64,000 bases of DNA, taken from NCBI RefSeq assembly GCF_048564905.1, contig NC_132992.1, positions 93,881,001 through 93,945,000 of the forward strand. The letters are read 5' to 3'. Under the pieces are notes generated by a model. That model was not told where the DNA came from, ran no database searches, and saw only the letters and a program-made list of their open reading frames with translations. Position numbers and translations under genes: made by a program. Origin of the DNA: Vicugna pacos. Lineage: Eukaryota > Chordata > Mammalia > Artiodactyla > Camelidae. Of the stretch, positions 23,082 to 35,020 are shown one piece after another; the first letter of the stretch is position 1; each line of letters opens with the position of its first letter.

Positions 23082-25095
23082 GTGAGGGAAATGATTTTTA
23101 CTTAAAATATTTTATAGGTATTTACCTCTTTTCCGTGGCAGAGGCAACACTGTTCTGCGTCATAGTCCTCCTTCTGGGCAGGACTGCATAGTGAGGCCAG
23201 CATCACGTGGACCTGGGCCCCTGAGTGGCTTGGTGCCCAGTGGCCACGTGAGGGCGCTCAAGTGCTTTCGCCGCCCGCTGGGCGAAACCTCCAGATCCCA
23301 GCCCCAGCTGACAGGGTGTTTGCGTGTTAAAATGCACAGCCCTCCTCCTGCCTGAGCATGTCCGGTATCTGAAGTGAGGTCCCGGAGCCGATGGGAGCCG
23401 ATGGGAGCAGGGTGACAACTCCTGGTGTAGATCTGGTCTCTAAGGGTGAAAGCAGGGTATTGAGTAGAGTTTTCATATTTCAAATTAGATTTTTTCTTAA
23501 AGAATTATGTTTTCTTTTACGTGTTGTGTAGCTGTCATTGCATGGATTGGGGGCGGGGGGCCTGACGCTGTGCCCTCAGCTCCTGTCCGTCTGTACAGTT
23601 GATTGTGCCTGCGACACGTTCTGTGCCTTCCATACCTCCTGGCCTTCACTTAGTTATTTCTTCTGCTCGACACACAAACTCTCGTCCACCACCATCCCAC
23701 GACCTCTTCACGGCTCTTCTCTTGTGCCACCCAACCCCACTGGAGCCCTTGCCTCCTTATCCCACCCTGCCTTTCTGCATGCAAGCCCCCGCTGGGCAGG
23801 CTCCACTTCTCCTGTGACTCCAGCCGATTGCTCATGTGTTACCTGCTACTGCAGTCTTCTTGTGTTACATCTTTCCTCCCCCGCCCCAGCTTAGAGAGCT
23901 TTTGCTCATGTTTGTAGCCTGTTTCGTATCTAGCAGCATTTTCTATGTAGGAAGCTTTCGAACAGTTTTGGTAGGTGTGAATCAAACTCAGTATTCTGCT
24001 AGCAGTTTGGCAACAGGGAGAGCCGTATGCATAGTAAAACCTCTGGCCCAGCCTCAGCTCTGATGAATTTGCCAGAGGATTAGTGTATTTAACTACATAT
24101 CCAGAAAGTTTTTAATGCGCAAGAGTGTCAGGTACTGATTTTCCTAATTGAGGCGCCCAGACACACAGGAGAGTGTGAACAGTTTTTTGTGGCAGCGATG
24201 ATTGAATGCCTCAGAGCAGTGAGACAGCGGGTGCCTTTTGTTGGAGAGCCACTGAGAGCCACGCGTGGGGCCCTGCTGTGACACCACCTCGCGGAGACTG
24301 GGACCACAGCCTGCACTGTGAATTCGTACAGTTTTCATCCAAACTGGTCATTCACTGCTTGCCAGCAAAAGGCCTCATTTCATTTTCCTATTTTAGTAAG
24401 AAGGTTGTGCCATCTAAGAATTCTTTTTAACTGTGAAATTGAAAGTTGAAATTAATAAAAGTGAAGGAAAAGTGCTGAGGTGGGTGGAAGGGACTGAGAG
24501 AATGGCCTACCCTCCATCCAGCTGTGCTTAACATCTGGAGCTGTCTGCAGGGAAAGCAATTTCAAACTTGCCGAGCCACTGGTTATCCTGAGGAACAGTG
24601 ACAGTAGAGGTTGTGGTAAATTTTTAGAAATTGCGGTGGAGGAGAAGGCCAGGCCCAGCAGAGCTGGAGGCTGGGCTGCTGACCCCTCCTTCCTGAGCTG
24701 GGCCTCTGAGGGGCCCTGCCGGCATCTTGCCCCCTGCAGCCAGCCTGGATGGGCAGGGCTGGGCTCTAGGGGATGCGCTCGCCCTCTCTCTGCTTTGCCT
24801 GATTCCCAAGGATTCTGTTTAACAAATTATTTTCTTAATTTTAGTAAGTACAGATGACTGGTGAAGATTTTTCACCCAGGTAGATTTTGTGTGTGTGTGA
24901 CTTATGATTTAGGGGAGAAGGAAAACAGATGAATACTTTGTGGTAAAGGAGCAAATTACCAAATGTGAGTCTATGCAGGAAAAATGTGGAAGTCGTTTAC
25001 TATGCTGTATTGGAGATGTGGTCATGAACTAGCTGAAATAGAAAAGGTTGGTTTTCCTGTGCAGTTAAGAATAAACCTGCCACTGTGCATTTCAG

Positions 25096-25441
25096 TCGCA
25101 ACGTATCTGCTGAACAAAAGGAGGAAAACAAAGAAGCAAAGCCTCGTTCCCTGCGCTTTACCTGGAGCATGAAAACCACTAGTTCCATGGATCCCAATGA
25201 CATGATGCGGGAGATCCGCAAAGTGCTGGACGCCAATAACTGCGACTATGAGCAGAGAGAGCGCTTCCTGCTCTTTTGTGTCCACGGCGATGGGCACGCA
25301 GAGAGCCTCGTGCAGTGGGAGATGGAGGTGTGCAAGCTGCCCAGACTGTCTCTGAATGGGGTCCGGTTCAAGCGGATATCAGGGACGTCCATAGCTTTCA
25401 AAAATATTGCTTCCAAAATTGCCAATGAGCTAAAGCTGTAA
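25096..25441 (+). CDS. MARK3: MARK3 last coding exon: KA1 domain and stop (residues 639-753)
   Basis: Begins after GCATTTCAG and runs 346 bases to a TAA stop. After [20 protein letters not shown] it encodes [40 protein letters not shown] and the end [22 protein letters not shown]. The kinase-associated KA1 domain (about 704-753) binds acidic phospholipids and restrains the kinase. The final ELKL is the family signature. Differences from human are few (KEEN for KDEN, DPND for DPSD, AESL for AENL). Confidence 0.98.
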
Positions 25442-25619
25442 CCCGGTAATTACGGTGTAAATTAAGTAGCAGTTTAAAGTGTTTTCATGAACACTGATGG
25501 AAATGTATAGAGTAATATTTAGGCAATAACATCTGCATCTTCTAAATCATGATATTAAAATACGAGGACGAGAGCACGCCTGGGAGCGAAAGCTGGCCTT
25601 TTTTCTACGAATGCACTAC

Positions 25620-25625
25620 ATTAAA
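25620..25625 (+). terminator. MARK3: MARK3 poly(A) signal ATTAAA (candidate)
   Basis: ATTAAA followed within about 10 bases by the GT-rich GTGTGTGACACGTGTG, 180 bases after the stop codon. This gives a short 3' UTR. I see no AATAAA between the stop and this point; longer 3' ends are possible. Confidence 0.6.
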
Positions 25626-26569
25626 GACGTGTGTGACACGTGTGCCCTCTGTCTTATTTCCATTGTCAGCGTGTGACAGCATCTCCACATGCCTCCTGTG
25701 CGGGTGTGAGAGTGGACGGCGTGTGTGTGAAGTAGTGCAGACGGAAGCATCTCCTTACACTGGCAACCAGAGTTGTCACGAGTACCTCTGTGGGAGATCC
25801 TTTGGTGCTAAAACATTAGAATTGCCAAGAAGGAAAATACTGAAATACTACTAAGAATTAACTTCAAGACTAGTTGACAGTTAATACAGGTTTACAGTTC
25901 ATGCCTGTGGTTTTGTGTTTGTTGTCTCATGGTTTTTAGTGCAAAAGGTTTAAATTTATAGTTGTGAACATTGTGTGTTTTTCTAAGTAGTTTCACAAGA
26001 TAATTAAAAATTCACTTTTTCTCAGTAAAATCTTGCATTGTCTCCTAATACTGTATTTAAGACTCAGCTGAAGGCAGTGGCTAAAAGTATTTATTTTTAC
26101 CTCCACCACCAAGTTGAACAGAAGCCAACGGAAAGTGTATGAAGACCGGGGCCACTTTGTCCTTAGTACGGATCCCAACATTTTGTGATCATGAGCATCT
26201 TTTTCTCCAAAGGCAGCGCCAGGAGAAGACGGGCCTCCTGGTGATCTGAGAAGAATGGGGGCCGGGAGTGGCTGGAGCCTAAGCCTCGAGACTGCGTATG
26301 GAGGAACATCCGCTCTTGTCAGTTCTGGGCTGGTTCTCCAAGAAGTATGTAACTTTCCCCTCGTTTTTTGTGATTCAGTACACGAATCAGACCCACAACT
26401 TTTTCCAACACCTACATGGTTACGTAGTGAGGGTCATGAGCTCTGATGCTTTAATCTCGTGTTGAAATTGTCGCACTGTGGGTGTGCTGTGTGGATTCTG
26501 GGTTTGTCCGCGTGTGGAAGTCTGGGCAGACAATCACTGTTGTAAACACTCCCTGTGGGTGTTCGGGGT

Positions 26570-27310
26570 GTATCCCTAGACTCTTACAGCTTGTGTCCTA
26601 AAGGGGCAGCAACCAATAAACAACAATACAGTACCTAGTGTGAGGCGAAGTGGTGAGTGGCAGGAGGAAGTCACAGCGCTGGGTCTGGCATTCCAGAGGG
26701 CTCGGGGCTCGGGAACGTGCCATGTTAAATAGGGCGACAGGCGGGGACGTGGTGCTTGAGCAGAGGGAGGCACCTGGGCTCATCTCCGTGGAGCGCCAGG
26801 CTGAGGCCGGAGCACACAGTGGTGGGAGAGCCGGTCAGAACACCAGGCGGGCTGTGCAGGCCCTTGTGAATGTGCCCATTCCTCAGAGGTGGGAGCAGAG
26901 GGAGTGTTCGGCAGAAGAGTGGCCTTGGGCCTTCAAAGGCTGCTCCAGCTGCTATGTTGTGACTTTATCACAGGGAGCAAGCAGAGATCAGGAAAGGCAT
27001 TTGAGGGCTGATGAAAGTAATTAGGCAAGAAGTGATGCTGACTTGGCGAGACGGTGCTTGGATTCTGGGTGTTTTGAAATAGTCAACTGCATTTACTCAT
27101 GGATTGGAAATGGGTGAGTGAGAACAAGCCAAGGGTGACTGTTCGGTTTTTGCCCTGAGCAGCAGAAAGGATGCGGTTCCCATCTGTTAAACTGGGGCAG
27201 GTTGCCTGGAGAAGTCTAGGGGTGGAAGAGCAGGTTCGGATACCTAGCTTTTGAGATGCCTTTAGAACGAGGTGGGGACCCGGGAGAGACCTCAGGAGCG
27301 CTGGGCAGGT
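26570..27310 (-). repeat. LINE L2 relic
   Basis: The + strand has the complement of L2 in order: AACCAATAAACAACAATACA near the 3' end, then CAGAAAGGATGCGGTTCCCA, GAGCAGGTTCGGATACCTAG and TTTTGAGATGCC. These match the reverse of the L2 ORF2 end. Ancient. Confidence 0.6.
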
Positions 27311-28776
27311 GGACTGTTCCTATTTAAAGCTGAGAGGAGAAGGCCAGTGCTGAGCCCCAGAGATAGTGCCTGCTGAGGCCAGGGAGGAGACGTCGTGCAG
27401 TAGGGGGCACGTCGGCCTGTGGGCCCCAGCGGGGGAGGGGACGGGGTGAATGCCCTTTGACCTAACAACGGAGCAGGTCGTTTTCACCTTAACTTCACCT
27501 GGAACGTTCAAGCCTTCATGATTAGAAAAGAAGTCCCCTCCTTTTTTCACTCTAGCCTTTTTCCTCTCTGTCCAGACCCTTCCCCTTTCGGCGCGTTTCT
27601 GAGCTCAGTGTGGGCGGCTTCCGGTGCAGGCCCGCCCTGCAGGAGTTGCAGAGGTGAGGCAGTGCCCTGCCAAGCAGGGGTGTGGCTGCAGCCGAGTTTC
27701 TTATCCTTTAGCCCAGTACGCCTTTTAAATTGTTTTCTCTATTTATGTTCTCAAGGACAAATTGAACACTAGAAGTTAAACAAACTCCTTTAAGAGAGAT
27801 TAGCTTCCCACCTGCCCTGATAAAATGGTCGCTCTTTTTGCAGACAGAAATGTTCTTAATTTTGATTGCTTGTCATAAGCCTTCTCTGCATTTCAGTACA
27901 TTACTGATCCAGTTAGAAGTGGCATGTGTCTGTGATACTAGTGTGCACCCCCAGAAGTCATCTGAACTGGTTGTATTTAAAAGGCTCCATGACTGACCAA
28001 CATAGATTTGGGTCCAGCGGCAGCACGGGAAGTGTTAACTTTGTTTCCTCCGTTGCTAAGGGGCCCATGCCCTTCCTTTACATAGTACATTCTTGGGATG
28101 TATAATTTTTATTTTTCATACAGTGAATTTTGAAAAGGAATATTCTAGACTAGAGTATTTTCATCATTGAGATAAAGCCCTGTTTTTCCCTCATTTACTC
28201 GCTTGGAATCTCTCAGGTCAGGTGAGGTAGCTGGTGGGGCCACAGCGCTGGATTTACTTACCCGACAACCAGAGTGTTGTCCTACTCCTGAAGATAAGGT
28301 TACTATTCCCGTTATGCCAGCTTTCCTCGCACCCAGACCAGGCACATCAGAGGAACCAAGACGCGCCTGGGTCCCGGGCTGTCCCTCCGTTTCTGAAGTG
28401 AAGGCCGTGCGGAGGGCTTGGGAACGTGCAGGAGCGCAGCCGCGGCTGCTCTCACAGCACGTGCTTCTCCAGAGGTCTAGAGAACAGTGCTGTTTAAAAG
28501 AGGACTCTCCCTCTGCGGTATGAACAGGTTGCTGTTGTTGTGGAAACCAGCCCTGGAGCGCCCCGTCCCCTCGGTTCTTCAGTGAGTGGCGCTTGGTGGC
28601 CTTGGGGTCCACGGAGGGCTTGTGTCTCCCGTGAGTGCAGGCGCAGGGGAGACGCAGGGATGTGGAGGCGCGTGTCTGTGAGTCGCTGCCCCTTCTGTCC
28701 ATCTCGGGCAGGAGGGGCCTCAGAAATGTGGTCGAGAATGAGGAAGGGCTTGGACTCGGTTTACTTTTTTGGTTTT

Positions 28777-28796
28777 TGTTGTGTTGTGTTGTGTTG
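28777..28796 (+). repeat. (TGTTG)n short tandem repeat
   Basis: Four copies of a five-base TGTTG unit next to a T-rich stretch. Confidence 0.8.
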
Positions 28797-31700
28797 AATT
28801 GCTAATTTACCATGAGGTCCTCTAGACGGCTCAGCAGCTACTTTTAAATGGGGGGAAGTGGTTGCTCTTAGAGGGAGCGACATGAAGAGAATGACACGCC
28901 CTGCAGGTGTTGACAGCGCACAGGTGAGTCATGGTGTGACTGTCCCTGAGTAGAACTTGGTGTCCTTGCCAGTCAGCAAGGAGGGCAAAGTCCAGCAGCT
29001 TTGTAAGTTGGTCTTTGGTTTACCACTTGGAGAGACAGAACCCAGCCAGAGGTAATGCTTCCTCAGAGACAGTGCTCGCCGTGGTGTGTGGTGAGGTGGC
29101 AGCTGAGCAGCCACCAGTGAAATTTGGGGTGATAAGTGTCAAGCAGCGTTGTGATCCTCAGAAGTCAGAAAGAGCTCTGCCAGGAGGCGAGCCCCTGGCA
29201 CAGCAGAGGCACTGAGCTGGTCACTGCAGCAGGACTCGGGTGGCCAGGGAGGCCGGTGCCAGGCAGGGCCCAAAGTGGGGGCTCTTAGGGTTCACTCCAC
29301 GCAGACATCAGTGCCTGTTAAGGGAATTGGGCGGTGAGGCTTTGTGGGTGGGGGCCCTTGACCGAGGCAGCCTGGTTTCCAGGTTCCAGGTTAACTTCAC
29401 TTTCCTCCTGTATAAAGTCAGCACGGTTAGTAGTAATCTCTCACCCTGGGTTGTTGGCAGAGCCCACCAGATGGATGGCAAGTGCAGAGCAGGGTACGGG
29501 GCAGATGTTAGCGAGCAGGGCGGCTCACGAGGTTCAGATCTTTAAACAAGAGTACAAGCTAATCCTCCCTCCCTCCCGGCTCACCCAAGGCACAGAGGTC
29601 CTTAAACAGCGGGCACCGCCTTTGAGAAGAAGACGCTGCCCTGCCAGCAGAGATTTGATAAGGAAATTTCCCCGGTTTCTAAAGTTCTGGGCTCTGAGCT
29701 GGCTATTGGGAGAGTTGACAGGCCTGTGCCGCACCTTTTGGCCCCAGGCCTTTGCCGGTGTCCCCAGAAGACAAGGAAAAGCTGGGAGCCCAGATAAGAG
29801 GGTGAACAGGAGGAGACTGATGGCCCCCCACCCTGCACACTTTGCTCCCGTGTCCTCAGGCCTGCCCTGGTTGTTACGTTTAAAATTGCACCCAGCTCTC
29901 CCAGGCCTGCTTGCCCAGCTCTGCCCTCTCACCATCTGCTGCTCCTGTCACCCTAGCAGACGTCCCTGACAGCTTGGTTTCGTCCGTTGTGTGTCCCTTC
30001 CCTGCCCTTACTAGAAGAGAAGCCGGGGGGGGGGCGGGAATCCTCATCTTTTTTTTTTTCCCTGTCACCCACATACCTAGAATAGTGCCTAGTCCAGAGT
30101 TTACACTCAGTATTCATTTAGTACTGGTGGTGATGATGACGAAGCACAGGCCAGAGGGGTCTGGAAAACGTGGCCGCTGTCCCCCATCCGGGTTCCCCCA
30201 TGGCTGCCCCTCCCCAGACGGCCCAGGCAGGCAGGCGGCAGCAGTGGGGAGCCGTGTTTTGGTTTGGCACCCATCCTGCTTGGTCTCCAGCAGCTCTCCC
30301 AGCCTTTCCTGTTTTACAGACGAGGCTCGGGTGATGAGAATGGAGTCCACGGGCAGGTTGGGCCAGTGCGCTTCTCTCTACGCCACCTGTCTGGCTGACG
30401 CCCACATTGTGTATCCAGCTGAGGACGGGCTCAGACCCTGCTGGTTGCTGTGGATGTAGATCCTGCGTCACATGACATTTGCTGTCAGATGTGAAATGCT
30501 TGGCTTAGTGCCTTAATCTGCCCCAGAGCACGAGGAGTCACACGGTCAGCAGTGTTTGGATTCAGTCTGTTAAAAGAGGATGGCCACCTGAGGCTTGGCA
30601 GCGCATGGGAGCCGTGTTCTTCCGGATTCCGAGATTCACTAACGGTGGCCGTCACTCTGCCTGCTTTGTCTCGGTGCCAGGCTGCAGCTGAGACCCACTG
30701 AGCGGGAGAGAGGGGTCACCTTGAGGGGGAGGCCAGGGGCCACGTCAGGCATTTCTGCTGCCTTCTTGATGTATTTGTGTTGTTGTCTGGGTGCTAGGGC
30801 TGGCAGGTTACCCCAAGGTTCTCACACCCTCTCCCAGCTCCCTGGAAGCAGATTTCCGTGCTTTCTAACTATGGGGCCTTCGTGGGGGTGTCGCTGAGAA
30901 AAGAGACAACCGATCACACCGTGCATGGCTCTTCCCCCAGCCTGTGCCTCTTGTAATTTCCTGCTCTCTACATCCCACCCACTGAACCCACCTCGCAGGG
31001 TTATTTTAAGCCAGAACTCATCCCTCAAGCAGGAGGGAAGTCTGCAGTGGCTCATGAGGAACTTCTCCAGCTTCTGCTGGGCCACCTGGGTGCAGGGCAC
31101 TCGCAGGCACCCCCCAGGGCCTGGGGCCGTGCTGGCTGGGGCTGCATTTTCCTGATACCTCCCCGTAGTATCTCCTGCTCTGGGGAGCTTTAACAAGTCA
31201 TGGCTCAAATATCTGAAGATAAAAGTTGTGTCCCTCCCTGAATTTTGCTTCTTCAACTTAAGCTGCTCCAGTTCTTCTCAGGTGTTTCAGGACAAGGTGT
31301 AAGGACTTTTTATCATTGTTGGTTTGTTCATGTGTTCATTGATCTACATTCATATTTTCGGGGGAGATGGTATGAGATGGTGGCCACTCTGGAGGGCCCT
31401 GTGCTGAGCTCTGGGGATCCAAAAATAAGGTAAAACCCATGTCCTTTAAAAGCTCATTCTCACAGGAAGAGGAACATATGGTCTTGAAACCTGGTGTGGC
31501 CAGTGCTGCAAGGGGGGACGCGGGGGCTCAGGACCGAGCAGGAAGCCCAGTCTGGGTGGGGGAGGCAGGTGGAGATTACAGGTCCAGCCCGCCCCGGGGG
31601 GTGTGCGGGTATGCTGCTGGGCAGTCTCTGTCTCATCACCATCCCAGGAAAGCATGTCTCATTCAGGGCGCCTCTGTTCTGCGCAGGGGGATTTGGCCCA

Positions 31701-34700
31701 ACACTTCCTTAGGGAGTGACTTGGCTTCAGGGTAGAGCTCTGCTGCCATCAGACCAAAACAGACCTGCTGCCCTGGGGAGCCAGGTCCCGGGGACCAGGG
31801 AGGAAGCATCACAGTGTGAACACCTGGTACCCCCGCTCCTTCCAGAGTGAGGTCTGCACTGACTGGCCTCTCTCTCTGGGCTGGGAGCTGCCAGCAGGCG
31901 TGGGTTGGTGTGAATACCTCAAAGCAGGCGTATTCTGCATGGAAATGAGCCAGGAAGTAGGAGCACGTGCAGACGTGTTCATTAGTTGGCACCGGAATCC
32001 TGGTTGAGGGTGCCCCTGAGAGCCGTGTCCCCAGGCCCGCTTCTGCTCCTTCTGTACCAGCTCAGCCGTCACTTAACTGCCTCCAGTGGTTGGAGTTCTC
32101 ACCCTCCCGGCCTCAGCCCCTCTGGCTTCTCTCCTCTGTGGCCCCAATGCCCTGTGTCCCCGGGTCCCCTCCTCTCCGAGCTCTAGAGACTGGTGATGGA
32201 CTCATCTCATGGCTCGTCAAATACCGACTCAGTGGGTGGTGGGTGGGAGTTCCTGTTACCCTGAAGACCATGCCTTCCCTCCTCTCGTCCTGATGTTGCT
32301 AACTGTGTAGGGCACGTTTTGCTGGACTGCGTTTCCTAGTATCATGGCAGTAATTAATTGAACCACGACACTGGCACTGCGCTGGAAAAGCGAAAGTCAT
32401 GTTGTCCTGTGTCCTGGAGGCTGGAGAAGAGAGGAGAGCAGTCAGCTCCTGGGTCCTTTCTGGTCTTGAGGAAGAACAAGGAGCCAGGACCACTGGCCTC
32501 CCTCTGCTGAGAGCGTTTCCTCCCTAGAGAGGCACCCGTGCCATGGCTGCTGGTGCAGCAGGAGGCCCCTGTCAAGCACAGAGTCAAGTTTCAAGTACGG
32601 ATCAGTATGGGCCACCCACCTTTATTAACTTCTTTTTTTGAAATTGTAATGAATTTTAAGTACTACTAAAGTTGGACAGTTGATGAGTCGAAAGTATTGA
32701 CAAAACTAGACTTTTTACTTCAGTGAAAATTTAATGTAACTTTCGTTCTATTTTGTTTGTTTATTCTTTTTATTTGCCAGTTGTGTATCTCTAGTAACCT
32801 GGGCATGTGTTAACACAGACCACCTGTACGCGTAATAAGAACAGCCCAGTTCAGGTCAACAGCCCAGTTCAGGTGGGCTGAAGCAAGGAAGACCCAAAGC
32901 CTGACCCCATAGCCACCATTCTCAGAAGATGTACGGTGAAACTGTGTCACGGGGAGGGTGACAGAGGATAAAGCCACAAGAGGAGGATGGGTGGTCCTTC
33001 CCAGAGGAGGGCTGAGCAGGTGGGGAAGCCTTACCTGGAGATGGGCATGGGTGGGCCCTGAGCTTTGGGTAGGCAGGGCAGAGTGTGGCAAGAAGAACGC
33101 AGGCATGCAGAAGGGAGCCCGGCGGGGCTGGACCAGAATGGCAAATGAGAAGTCTGGAGGTGCTGGTGCCACTGCCATCAGTCTCTGGTCTCACATGTGC
33201 CCTTTGGAGTGCACACTGGGGGAGATGCCCAAAGCCAGGCTGTTTCTGGAGCTACTGGTCTCTCTTCGAACTAAATTCCTGGATAGATTTCACCTCCAAG
33301 CCCTTCAGGACCCTACGTGAACCAGCAGGTACCGACCCAGGCCTGACCTTGCAGCGGGATTAGCTTGTGGCCAGGCACAGTCCCAGCCCGTCCCATCGCC
33401 AAGTCAGGAGGGGTACTGGCCATGACCCACGAGTGCGCCAGGTTAAACATGCAGGTGCTCCACTCGCCGTGCTTAGTGCCCTTGTCTCAGGTGGCTTCTG
33501 AGCATCTTACCCCACGGCTGCTGCAGCGGCGTCTTGGAATTGGCCCTCGAGCTGGGCAGCTGCATGCTAGGCTCTTGTTAGGAACGCAGAAGGGGAGAAG
33601 GCTGCCAGAAGACTTGCAGCCGCCTCTGCACAGAGACCGATCAGAAACGTGAGGAGCCGGGAGGAGTGCTGTTTGGTTTTGAGTCTCAAGCTTGACTATT
33701 TAAGTCGAGCCTTAAATTTTGACAAGGCCCCAACTCTGAGAAAGGTGTAAAGGTTAGGACTTCTGAAACCAAACAGAACATCCTCGCTTCACTGTGTCCT
33801 TGGCAAAGCAGAGCCAGTATGCAAGGACAGGTGTGGGGAGCAAGGTGGAGGGAGTCCGGGTGCTGTGCATGGGTCCCGGCAGAAAGCCTCTAGCCAGACT
33901 CAGGAAGCACGATTTGTCACCCAGCTCACATGTGAAAAGCCTCCACCCCCTGCAGGACCAGAAAGGCCCCGCTTCTCCATGCTGCCGTGCTGTCCCCTGT
34001 GCACTGGAAACCTCACAGCCAACAAGACGACTCCTTGTTAATGAAAAGGTGGTTTACCTGGGGAAAAGGAAATTATCCTAGAATTCGTGAGCACGTATGT
34101 GACACCCCCCCCCGGGGGGAGCTTCAGGAGGCCTTGGTGTGGGCAGCAAGCAGCTCCCAAGAGAAGTGCAGAGTAAGGACCGTTCAGGCACTGCTGCCTG
34201 TTCAGCCACTGCCAAGAGCGCCAGGTCCTGCATGCTGGACGACGTCTGGAATGTTCTGAAAAGTCAAAGAGCAGTGAAGAGACCTCAGGACTTGGAACTG
34301 GTTGGTCTCACTGGTGATCCTCAGCCAGTCCCCTCTCCCCTCGGTTTCCACCCCCAGAACGGGGAGAGGTTCACCGCAGTGAAGGAGGGGCTGGGGCAGT
34401 CCTGTCCCGCAGCCCCGGCAGTCTCCCACCAACCGGGACACACACAGGCATTTTTTTAAACAGTCAAAGAAAAAAAAAAGGAATTTGTTTTGGCTTATGT
34501 AAGTAATAAATGTTCACTGTAGAAAACGTGGGAAATAAAGGATAAAGAAGGAAATCACTTGGTACCCCACCGCCCACCACCAGCTCCTGTTCTGCGGGCC
34601 TTCCCCACACGCGTGCGGTGCGGGGCCTGCAGGGTACAGGCGGTTTCATCAGCTGCTCTCGCGCTTGGGTTTTTTCTCAGCAGGTTGCCATCTCACGGAG

Positions 34701-34806
34701 TTCCTGCTGCTGTGGATGCCTGCAGGGCGCCCCTTCAGGGAGCGGTCCTGGTTTTGACCAGCCCTTTATTGTTGGCCACCCTGACCAGCCCTCCCCAGTT
34801 CTGAGT

Positions 34807-34833
34807 AAATAATGAAGCAACTCTTCATTATTT
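34807..34833. repeat. Perfect 11-base inverted repeat
   Basis: AAATAATGAAG and CTTCATTATTT are exact complements around a 5-base loop, just before the hAT relic. Function unknown; probably chance or part of a repeat end. Confidence 0.8.
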
Positions 34834-34840
34834 CTGTGGG

Positions 34841-35020
34841 GCAGCCATTCTCAGGCTGGGGACGATTTGGGCCCCCAGGGGACAGTTAGTACTGTCTGGA
34901 GACATTGTTTCTCCACTGTCCCAGGCAGGACGGGTGATACCTCTGGCATCTAGAGGTTGGAGGCTAGGAGTCCTGCTGAGTGCCCCACAGTGCCTGGGGA
35001 CCCCCCATCACGTGCGGGTG
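34841..35020 (+). repeat. MER20-like hAT DNA transposon relic
   Basis: Shows CCATTCTCAGGCTGGGGACG, then TGTCTGGAGACATTGTTTCT, CTCTGGCATCTAGAGGTTGG and TGCTGAGTGCCCCACAGTGC in the order of the short hAT-Charlie element with 'caatgtctggagacatt' and 'ctggcatctagtgggtagagg'. The MER20 name is from memory. Confidence 0.6.

Noticed and set aside
28145-28702. 185-codon - strand frame between MARK3 and CKB
   Set aside because: No family motif, no splice or poly(A) context, and GC-rich surroundings; not enough to call a gene.
34104-34119. C9G6 block
   Set aside because: Palindrome-like but too short and simple to mean more than a homopolymer pair; it may be an assembly-sensitive spot.
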